Shown: in pieces, positions 1 through 5,610 of the stretch | How the letters are laid out: every line of letters begins with the position of its first letter | Position numbering within the stretch: the stretch's first letter is position 1 | Assembly (NCBI GenBank): GCA_964488675.1 | Contig: CAZAWA010000080.1 | Location: forward strand, 1 to 9,565 | From: QZKY01 sp964488675 | Lineage (GTDB): Bacteria; Pseudomonadota; Gammaproteobacteria; Burkholderiales; Burkholderiaceae_D | DNA: 9,565 nt | Direction: 5' to 3' | Made by a program: the position numbers and the translations under genes | The notes under the pieces: model-generated | Told to the model about the DNA's origin: nothing | The model's database searches: none | The model's input: the letters and a program-made list of their open reading frames with translations, nothing else

Positions 1-838
1 TCGTTAAGTCGGGGTTGTGCCGCGGTGACACACCCTCGTTGCGGAAGTTTCTTGTGACTTCAAATATGCGATCAAACCCTCCGACCAGCAGGCGTTTGAG
101 GTAAAGTTCCGGCGCGATGCGCATGAACATTTGCATGTCGAGCGCGTTGTGATGCGTGATGAAAGGCCTGGCTGCAGCACCGCCGGGAATCACATGCAGC
201 ATCGGCGTTTCCACCTCCATAAATTCATGCTGCTCCATGAAGCGGCGGATAGAGGAGATAGCGGCGGTGCGTGCCTTGAAAGCGCGGCGTGTATCCTCGT
301 TCATGATCAGGTCGACATATCGCTGGCGATACTTGGTTTCCTGATCGGCGAGGCCGTGGAATTTGTCGGGCAGTGGGCGTAACGACTTGGTGAGCAGGCG
401 CAGGTTCGTGACGCGCACCGACAATTCGCCGGTCTTGGTCTTGAACAGCGCTCCTTCTGCGCCAATGATGTCGCCCAGGTCGTAATGGCGGAACGCTTCG
501 GCGGACACCTCGCCCGCGAGTTCATTGCTGATGAACAACTGGATGCGGCCATCGGTCTGCGGACCGGAGGCATCCTGAATGGTTGCGAATGAGGCTTTGC
601 CCATCAGGCGCTTTAGCATCATGCGCCCTGCAACGACAACCTGCACCTGTTTTTCATCCAGTGTTTCGCGAGAGACATCACCAAATTCGGCATGCAGGTC
701 AGCAGCCTTGTGCTTCGGTCGAAAGTCGTTCGGAAAGGCAGCGCCCTGCGCACGGATGACGGCAAGCTTGGCGCGGCGCTCGGTGATGATGGTGTTTTCG
801 TCGGCAACCGTTGCCACAGGTTTGTTCGATTGAGTCAT
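1..838 (-). CDS. lysS: Lysyl-tRNA synthetase, class II, N-terminal part (cut by left window edge)
   Basis: This gene encodes the cytoplasmic enzyme that charges tRNA-Lys with lysine using ATP. About 279 codons are present out of the roughly 500 usual for bacterial LysRS. My reverse-strand translation begins MTQSNKPVATVADENTIITE and stays open to the window edge. Residues of roughly 55-150 form the OB-fold anticodon-binding domain (VVVAGRMMLKRLMGKASFAT, then IQDASG). The class II catalytic domain follows, with motif 1 around FMEVETPMLHVIPGGAAARP and the start of motif 2 at FRNEGVSPRHNPDLT, next to the edge. The start is ATG at 838, preceded by an AAGGA ribosome site that overlaps the prfB stop codon. 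The gene lies 8 bp downstream of prfB on the same strand, the arrangement also known from Escherichia coli, so cotranscription and coupled translation are likely. The missing C-terminus carries motif 3, so integrity cannot be judged. Confidence 0.97.
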   Translation of the reverse strand, partial: MTQSNKPVATVADENTIITERRAKLAVIRAQGAAFPNDFRPKHKAADLHAEFGDVSRETLDEKQVQVVVAGRMMLKRLMGKASFATIQDASGPQTDGRIQLFISNELAGEVSAEAFRHYDLGDIIGAEGALFKTKTGELSVRVTNLRLLTKSLRPLPDKFHGLADQETKYRQRYVDLIMNEDTRRAFKARTAAISSIRRFMEQHEFMEVETPMLHVIPGGAAARPFITHHNALDMQMFMRIAPELYLKRLLVGGFDRIFEVTRNFRNEGVSPRHNPDLT

Positions 839-846
839 GATTTTCC

Positions 847-1951
847 TTACACGCCTTGCTTTAATGAAGCGGCGATGAAATCGTCGAGTTCGCCGTCCAG
901 CACAGATTTGGTGTTGCCGGTCTCGAAATTCGTACGCAGATCCTTGATCCGGGACTGATCCAGCACATATGAGCGGATCTGGTGTCCCCAGCCGACATCG
1001 GTCTTGGAGTCTTCCAGTTTTTGCTGCTCGGCCATGCGTTTGCGAAGTTCCTGCTCGAACAATCGCGACTTCAGCATTTCCCACGCTTCGGCGCGGTTTT
1101 TATGCTGGCTGCGGTCGTTCTGGCATTGCACAACGATGCCGGAGGGCATGTGCGTCAGACGAACGGCAGAATCGGTCTTGTTCACATGCTGCCCGCCGGC
1201 GCCGGAGGCGCGATAGGTGTCAACACGCACATCGGCCGGGTTAATGTCAATGTCGATCGAGTCATCCACTTCAGGATAGACAAACAGGCTGCAAAACGAG
1301 GTATGGCGGCCGCCAGACGAGTCGAATGGCGATTTGCGTACTAGACGGTGCACGCCGGTTTCGGTGCGCAGAAAGCCGTAGGCATGGTCGCCCTCGACTT
1401 TGATGGTCGCAGTTTTGATGCCGGCTATGTCGCCATCCGACTGCTCCATGATCTCCGTCCTGAAGCCCTTCCGTTCGCAATAGCGCAGATATTGGCGCAG
1501 TATCATCGAAGCCCAATCCTGTGCTTCCGTACCGCCGGCACCAGCCTGAATGTCGATGAAGCAGTTGTTCGGATCCATCGGATTGGAAAACATCCGGCGG
1601 AATTCCATCGCCTCGACCAGTTTCCCGATTTCCTGCGCATCGCCTTCGATGGCAATCAGCGAATTGTCATCCTGTTCTTCGCGCGCCATGGCGTAGAGTT
1701 CGCTGGCGTCGGTCAGTTCAGACTTGATTTGGATGAGGGTGTGCACGATGCCCTCAAGCGATTTCTTTTCCCTACCTAGCTCCTGGGCGCGTTTGGGATC
1801 GTTCCAGACATTGGGCTCTTCGAGTTCGGCGTTGACCTGTTCGAGCTTATCCGACTTCGCAGGGAAGTCAAAGATACCCCCGAAGTTCGGCTTCGCGGGC
1901 GGTCAAATTCGCGAGCAGGTTGGCAATGGCGTTTAGGCGTTCAGCTTCCAT
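847..1951 (-). CDS. prfB: Peptide chain release factor 2, expressed through a programmed +1 frameshift
   Basis: RF2 recognises UGA and UAA stop codons on the ribosome and triggers peptide release. The gene is in two frames. Codons 1-27 run from ATG at 1951 (MEAERLNAIANLLANL...) to an in-frame TGA at 1870-1868. After a +1 shift at the preceding CTT codon, translation continues from GAC at 1869 to TAA at 849-847. The joined product is 367 residues, against 365 in E. coli. Visible motifs are the stop-codon-reading tripeptide SPF at residues 207-209 and the catalytic GGQ at 252-254. Residue 248 (E. coli 246) is alanine, as in most bacteria, not the less active threonine of E. coli K-12. A reading restricted to one frame would start at GTG 1746 and lose the first 68 residues. 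The ribosome site before ATG 1951 is weak (AAGAAG). A near-consensus -10 box lies about 30 bp upstream. lysS follows after 8 bp. Confidence 0.97.
1867..1885 (-). promoter_or_regulatory. prfB programmed +1 ribosomal frameshift site
   Basis: Read on the minus strand the site is CTT CGG GGG TAT CTT TGA C. It has the three known parts: a Shine-Dalgarno-like G run (CGGGGG, 1882-1877) three bases before the slip codon, the slippery CTT at 1873-1871, and the poor-context UGA-C stop at 1870-1867. When RF2 is scarce the ribosome pauses at UGA, the CUU-bound tRNA slips to UUU, and full-length RF2 is made. This is a negative feedback loop established for prfB. The E. coli G run is AGGGGG; here the first base is C, but the five Gs and the spacing are kept. 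Confidence 0.96.
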
Positions 1952-1977
1952 GACATTCTTCTTGAATCAAACTGTGC

Positions 1978-1983
1978 ATTATA
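1978..1983 (-). promoter_or_regulatory. Candidate -10 box of the prfB-lysS promoter
   Basis: The minus strand reads TATAAT exactly, 26 bases upstream of the prfB ATG, which would give a short leader of about 20 nucleotides. No convincing -35 hexamer is seen 16-18 bp further upstream (the region reads AGTGGC), and there is no extended TGn element, so activity may depend on a factor or on the -10 alone. Confidence 0.45.
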
Positions 1984-2038
1984 CCTGATGGCGAGCAGGA
2001 GCCACTCCGGGATTCTGCGCTTCAGCCATGAGATATAC

Positions 2039-2052
2039 TTCAGAATTCTGAA
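2039..2052. repeat. Perfect 14-bp palindrome in the prfB / EFR1-type gene divergent region
   Basis: TTCAGAATTCTGAA is its own reverse complement over all 14 bases. It sits 87 bp upstream of the prfB start and 133 bp upstream of the start at 2186. It does not match LexA, Fur or FNR consensus sequences known to me. It could be an operator for a dimeric regulator of either gene; the role is inferred from symmetry and position only. Confidence 0.4.
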
Positions 2053-2055
2053 TTT

Positions 2056-2071
2056 ATTATTTCCAAATAAT
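2056..2071. repeat. AT-rich 7+7 inverted repeat next to the 14-bp palindrome
   Basis: ATTATTT-CC-AAATAAT is a perfect 7-bp inverted repeat around a 2-bp centre, starting 3 bp after the previous palindrome. It is too AT-rich and too tightly closed to be an RNA hairpin. It may be a second protein-binding site, or simply part of an AT-rich promoter stretch: TATTAT at 2055-2060 is a 5/6 match to a -10 box on the plus strand. Confidence 0.35.
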
Positions 2072-2185
2072 TACCGAATGTTGCGCAATTTCCCTTGCTG
2101 GGAGGAACCTTGTCGGCCGCACTGGCTTTGATTGTTTCAGGCATTTCGCCTCACGACCGGCAGATACTTGAATTGGAGAATCAAA

Positions 2186-2995
2186 ATGCGTGTTGATGCA
2201 CTCAAGCTTATCTATTTTTCACCCACCGATACAACCCGCAAGCTTGTTGCCGCGATTGCGCAAGGCTTCCCATCGGCGCAGATTGAGCAGCTGAATCTGA
2301 CTATGCCCGATGCCACCGCCAGGGATTTTGCTGCTTTAAACGATGAACTTGCCATCATTGGCATGCCGGTTTATGGTGGCCGGCTTCCGGCGGAAGCTGT
2401 TGCGCGTCTGCGGCGCATAAAAGGTAACGACACGCCTGCGGTGATAGTTGTCCTGTACGGAAATCGCGCTTATGACGATGCGTTGGTCGAGTTACGCGAT
2501 TTGGCGGCTGATCTCGGGTTCGTTCCGATAGCGGCAGCAGCTTTTATTGGCGAGCATTCTTTCTCCGATGAAAATGCATTGATTGCACACCGCCGTCCCG
2601 ATCAAGTTGATCTGGCGCGTGCCGTCGAGTTTGGCGCGGCCGTTCGCACCAAATTCGACAAAATGTTCGACCTTGGGGAGAGGCTGCCAGTGCGGGTTCC
2701 TGGAAATGTCCCGTACACGGACTACCGGGTGCTCAGGAATGTTTCGCCTGTTTCGGACGATCTCATATGCACTCGTTGCGCCACTTGCGTGACGGTATGC
2801 CCCACAGCAGCCATCTCCATGCAGGAAAACTCGATGGTGACGGATGCCGGGCTTTGCATACTGTGCTGCGCCTGCGTGAAAAATTGCACCACCGGCGGGC
2901 GAGAACTGACCGACGAGCGCATTGGCAAGCTTCGGGACATGCTGATCAGCAAGTTCAGCGCACGCAAGGAGCCGGAAACCTATTTTGCCTTGTAA
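2186..2995 (+). CDS. EFR1-type flavodoxin-ferredoxin fusion protein, two [4Fe-4S] motifs, function unknown
   Basis: The product is a soluble protein of 269 residues with no signal peptide or membrane segment. Residues 6-165 look like a flavodoxin: a beta strand leads into YFSPTDTTRKL, which fits the FMN phosphate loop, and the strand-loop GMPVYGGRLP at 59-68 is typical of these fusions. Residues 190-240 form a bacterial ferredoxin domain with CxxCxxCxxxCP (Cys195, 198, 201, 205) and CxxCxxCxxxC (Cys224, 227, 230, 234, plus an extra Cys228), enough for two [4Fe-4S] clusters. Electron transfer between FMN and the clusters is the inferred role; the partner is unknown. I chose ATG 2186 because GGAG lies 7 bases upstream and the flavodoxin strand starts right after it. 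A longer reading from TTG 2132 adds 18 residues without a ribosome site. The gene is divergent from prfB, 234 bp away, and is followed by a 219-bp gap. Confidence 0.85.
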   Translation: MRVDALKLIYFSPTDTTRKLVAAIAQGFPSAQIEQLNLTMPDATARDFAALNDELAIIGMPVYGGRLPAEAVARLRRIKGNDTPAVIVVLYGNRAYDDALVELRDLAADLGFVPIAAAAFIGEHSFSDENALIAHRRPDQVDLARAVEFGAAVRTKFDKMFDLGERLPVRVPGNVPYTDYRVLRNVSPVSDDLICTRCATCVTVCPTAAISMQENSMVTDAGLCILCCACVKNCTTGGRELTDERIGKLRDMLISKFSARKEPETYFAL

Positions 2996-3085
2996 TTAGT
3001 TAAGCGATTTTTGGTGGTGTTGCAGCCGATTGTTCCATCCTGCCCGCGGTTTCCATGTGATGGCAGAATTTATTCGGGCGCCGCA

Positions 3086-3101
3086 TTACAAGTTGTTACA
3101 A
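3086..3101 (+). promoter_or_regulatory. Candidate tandem operator upstream of the acyltransferase gene
   Basis: TTACAA occurs twice with a 4-bp spacer (3086-3091 and 3096-3101), so the two half-sites are 10 bp apart, one helical turn. This geometry is typical of OmpR/PhoB-family response regulators, which bind direct repeats. The same bases contain the palindrome GTTGT-T-ACAAC (3092-3102). It lies 114 bp upstream of the preferred acyltransferase start. No clear -35/-10 pair was found between 2996 and 3214, and no terminator hairpin for the upstream gene. The binding role is inference. Confidence 0.3.
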
Positions 3102-3214
3102 CCTGACGGCAGCGTCGGGGTAAGGCCAGTTTAAGATGCGTGAAAAATTGGATATGGCTTCAGGCCCAACTCTTGCTTTTTTGCAAGGTATTGTCAGTCT
3201 CTGCCCTTCGCGCC

Positions 3215-4333
3215 ATGAACAGATTCCTTTCAATATATCTGGATCTCATTCGGTTTCTCGCCGCATTGACGGTTTTTTTCGTTCATGCCAACTACGACAG
3301 GTTCACTAGCAATCTGCCGCTCGTCTGGAGATTGAAGGATTTTGGCAATGACGCCGTGATGGTGTTTTTCGTGCTCTCCGGATTCGTGATTGCCTATGTG
3401 GCCGATCAGAAGGAGAAGACCCCCAGGGAATATATTGTCAGCAGGTTCGCACGCCTCTATTCGGTCGTTGTTCCTGCGCTACTGGTCACTGTCGGGATCG
3501 ATCATCTTGGCGCCCATCTTGTTCCCGAGGCCTACGATGGCTGGTGGTTTCAGAACGATCAGCCAATTTGGCGCTTTGCTGCAAATCTGTTGTTTGTTAA
3601 CGAGTGGTGGTTCAACTCGGTCAGGCCATTCTCGAACGGGCCTTTCTGGTCGCTGGGTTACGAATTTTGGTACTACGCGATTTTTGCCGCGGCATGTTTT
3701 TTGAAGCGCCCGATGAAATTCATCGTCATCGGATCAATCTGCCTGCTGATTGGGCCAAAAATCATGTTATTGCTTCCGGTGTGGCTGCTCGGTGTGCAGG
3801 TGTATTATGTCGTCAGAAAGCAGCTCGTTTCGGAGTCCCTGGGCTGGCTCCTGTTTACCGGATCGGCGGTGTTATATATTCTGTTCCGACTCGACGGCTA
3901 TCCGGATGCGATTTACCAGTACATGGTCGGTGGTCTGGGCATTGTGTTTATGCAGGATTATTTGCGCTGGTCGCAGGAGTTCCCCAGCAGTTACATCATC
4001 GGCATGCTGGTTGCGATGCATTTTGCTGGTGCTGCAGCGATCGCCCCGAGATTCTCAGGGATTCTCGGCGCGTGTGAAAAGCCGATCCGCTATCTTGCAG
4101 GGTACAGCTTTGCGCTTTATCTGTTCCACTATCCCTTGCTGCAATTCATCGGTGCGATAACAGGCGACTTCGTCAATGAAGCATTGCGCAACGCGATCGT
4201 AATTTTCGGGTCACTTGCCGCCATATGGCTGATGGGCGGGATTACCGAAGGGCGGAAAGAGGACTGGAGGCGCTGGATGCGACAACTGTTCGATTTTCTG
4301 TTCGGAAAAAAATTGCGAAAATCCAAAGTCTGA
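3215..4333 (+). CDS. Membrane acyltransferase, acyltransferase-3 (OafA/NodX-like) family
   Basis: These are integral inner-membrane enzymes that move acyl groups, often acetyl, onto sugars of O-antigen, exopolysaccharide or other exported molecules. The acceptor here is unknown. The 372-residue product has many hydrophobic segments and the family landmarks: YLDLIRFLAALTVFFVHA in the first helix, giving the R-X10-H catalytic motif (Arg13, His24); FFVLSGFVIAY at 51-61; SRFARLYSVVVPALL at 76-90; PFWSLGYEFWYY with Glu150; and a late helix GYSFALYLFHYPLL at 296-309. The C-terminus is short and basic (FGKKLRKSKV), with no SGNH domain attached. ATG 3215 is preferred because family members usually begin a few residues before LDLIRFLAAL. 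It lacks a good ribosome site, and GTG 3140 in the same frame would add 25 residues. It stands alone, with no other polysaccharide gene in the window, and converges on the cyd operon with 17 bp between stop codons. Confidence 0.9.
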   Translation: MNRFLSIYLDLIRFLAALTVFFVHANYDRFTSNLPLVWRLKDFGNDAVMVFFVLSGFVIAYVADQKEKTPREYIVSRFARLYSVVVPALLVTVGIDHLGAHLVPEAYDGWWFQNDQPIWRFAANLLFVNEWWFNSVRPFSNGPFWSLGYEFWYYAIFAAACFLKRPMKFIVIGSICLLIGPKIMLLLPVWLLGVQVYYVVRKQLVSESLGWLLFTGSAVLYILFRLDGYPDAIYQYMVGGLGIVFMQDYLRWSQEFPSSYIIGMLVAMHFAGAAAIAPRFSGILGACEKPIRYLAGYSFALYLFHYPLLQFIGAITGDFVNEALRNAIVIFGSLAAIWLMGGITEGRKEDWRRWMRQLFDFLFGKKLRKSKV

Positions 4334-4335
4334 AG

Positions 4336-4352
4336 AATTCGCCATCCGAATT
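4336..4352. repeat. Small inverted repeat between convergent stop codons
   Basis: AATTCG-CCATC-CGAATT is a perfect 6-bp stem with a 5-base loop, filling the 17-bp gap between the acyltransferase stop (4331-4333) and the cydX stop (4351-4353). It is symmetric enough to act in both directions, but the stem is AT-rich and neither strand has a T tract right after it, so intrinsic termination is doubtful. Confidence 0.25.
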
Positions 4353-4452
4353 ACAGTTCGTCAAATGCCGATTTTGCTTCCAGGCGAATAATGAATCGGA
4401 TGGTGGCGAACAGTGTCAGCGCCAGTCCGAACATCCAGATGAAATAAAACAT
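4351..4452 (-). CDS. cydX: Cytochrome bd oxidase small subunit, CydX-like, 33 residues
   Basis: CydX is a single-helix membrane peptide that binds the CydA side of cytochrome bd and stabilises its hemes. The product begins MFYFIWMFGLALTLF and ends RLEAKSAFDEL. It matches the family pattern M-[WF]-YF-x-W-x-x-G, with Tyr3, Trp6 and Gly9 in register with E. coli CydX, and has a glutamate at position 25 where E. coli CydX has its conserved Glu25. The start at 4452 has a strong ribosome site (TAGGAG) that overlaps the cydB TAG stop; only 9 bp separate the two genes. It is the last gene of the cyd operon. Odd points are two arginines (19 and 23) in the second half of the helix, and a short C-terminal tail. 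Small size is the only reason for doubt; position, motif and ribosome site agree. Confidence 0.88.
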   Translation of the reverse strand: MFYFIWMFGLALTLFATIRFIIRLEAKSAFDEL

Positions 4453-4461
4453 GTCAATCTC

Positions 4462-5601
4462 CTAGTAAACGGTGTGCTCGTTGTCGCGGATGTGTGCTTC
4501 GTCGATTTTGCCGCGCATCACACGATAAACCCACCCGGTGTAGCCAATCACGATGGGCAGCATCACCAGCACCACCCAGAACATGATGCCCAGACTTTTG
4601 TGACTGGCGACAGCATCCCACATGGTCAGACTGCTGTTTGGCGCCAGCGATGATGGCATTACGAACGGGAACATCGTCACGCCTGCTGTCAGGATAATCA
4701 TCATGATTGAGAGTCCACTTGACAGGAATGCGCCTACGGCTTTCTTGCTGGCGGTGAAGATGACGCACATCGCGGCCCCGGCTATCGCCAGCGTCGGCAG
4801 CGCCCACATCAGCGGCCAGCGATGATAGTTGTCCAGCCATGCGCCGGACGCCCGCTCCACTGTTTTGACGATGGGCATGAAGGCAGAGTTTGCGTCAGGC
4901 ATCGTCAAAATGCGGTACCCGTCAATGCCGAAGGCGATGCAAAACCCGCCGATTACAAGTAAAACAATCGTGAAGGCGGCGGCGACAGGTGCCGCCTTGC
5001 GCGCCCGTTCTGCTACTGCACCATCGGTCTTGATCTGAAGAAAGCAGGCGCCGTGCATCGCCATCATGGCTACGCTAGTCAGGCCGCAAAGCAAGCCGAA
5101 GGGATTGAGCAACTGAAAGAAATTTCCGGTGTATTCCAGGCGCATCGTGCCGTCATAGTGGAAGGGGACACCGAGGAACAGGTTGCCGAAAGCGACACCG
5201 AAGATTACGGGTGGCACGAACCCGCCGATGAACAACCCCCAGTCCCATGCACTGCGCCAGCGGGTATCTTCCAGCTTGCTGCGATAGTCGAAGCCGACCG
5301 GACGGAAGAACAGCGCGAACAACAGCACCATCAGCGCGATGTAAAAACCGGAAAATGCCGCTGCGTACACCAGTGGCCATGCGGCAAACAGTGCGCCGCC
5401 AGCGGTAATGAACCAGACCTGGTTTCCTTCCCATGTCGGGCCGATCGAGTTGAGCATGATGCGTCGCTCGATGTCAGTGGTTCCGATGAAGGGGAGCAAC
5501 ATGCCGACACCAAAATCGAAACCGTCCATAAGAGCAAAGCCGATCAGCAGCACACCGACGAAGATCCACCAGATCACTTTCAGGGTTTGATAGTCAAACA
5601 T
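4462..5601 (-). CDS. cydB: Cytochrome bd ubiquinol oxidase subunit II
   Basis: CydB is the second large subunit of the inner-membrane bd oxidase, which oxidises quinol and reduces oxygen to water without pumping protons but with high oxygen affinity. The protein has 379 residues, the same as E. coli CydB, and aligns from end to end by eye: VGVLLIGFALMDGFDFGVGM near the N-terminus, GPTWEGNQVWFITAGGALFA at about 54-73, FFRPVGFDYRSKLEDTRWR at about 98-116, YTGNFFQLLNPFGLL, and TAGVTMFPFVMPSS near the C-terminus. Asp29 is kept. E. coli Asp58, part of the proton path, is a glutamate here (WEGNQVW), a conservative change common outside enterobacteria. The start at 5601 has the ribosome site GAGGTG, overlapping the cydA TGA stop; the spacing is 9 bp to cydA and 9 bp to cydX. 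Tight spacing implies one transcript. Confidence 0.98.
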   Translation of the reverse strand: MFDYQTLKVIWWIFVGVLLIGFALMDGFDFGVGMLLPFIGTTDIERRIMLNSIGPTWEGNQVWFITAGGALFAAWPLVYAAAFSGFYIALMVLLFALFFRPVGFDYRSKLEDTRWRSAWDWGLFIGGFVPPVIFGVAFGNLFLGVPFHYDGTMRLEYTGNFFQLLNPFGLLCGLTSVAMMAMHGACFLQIKTDGAVAERARKAAPVAAAFTIVLLVIGGFCIAFGIDGYRILTMPDANSAFMPIVKTVERASGAWLDNYHRWPLMWALPTLAIAGAAMCVIFTASKKAVGAFLSSGLSIMMIILTAGVTMFPFVMPSSLAPNSSLTMWDAVASHKSLGIMFWVVLVMLPIVIGYTGWVYRVMRGKIDEAHIRDNEHTVY

Positions 5602-5610
5602 GGTGGCACC

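Noticed and set aside
1348..1779. Plus-strand open frame of 143 codons opposite prfB
   Set aside because: Shadow of a conserved release-factor gene in another frame; no independent support.
1746..1951. Reading the prfB in-frame TGA as a pseudogene-causing mutation
   Set aside because: The stop sits in the exact G-run/CTT/TGA-C context of the known RF2 frameshift, and the downstream frame is intact.
2132..2185. Longer start (TTG) for the flavodoxin-ferredoxin gene
   Set aside because: No ribosome site before TTG 2132; ATG 2186 has GGAG at good spacing and begins just before the flavodoxin strand.
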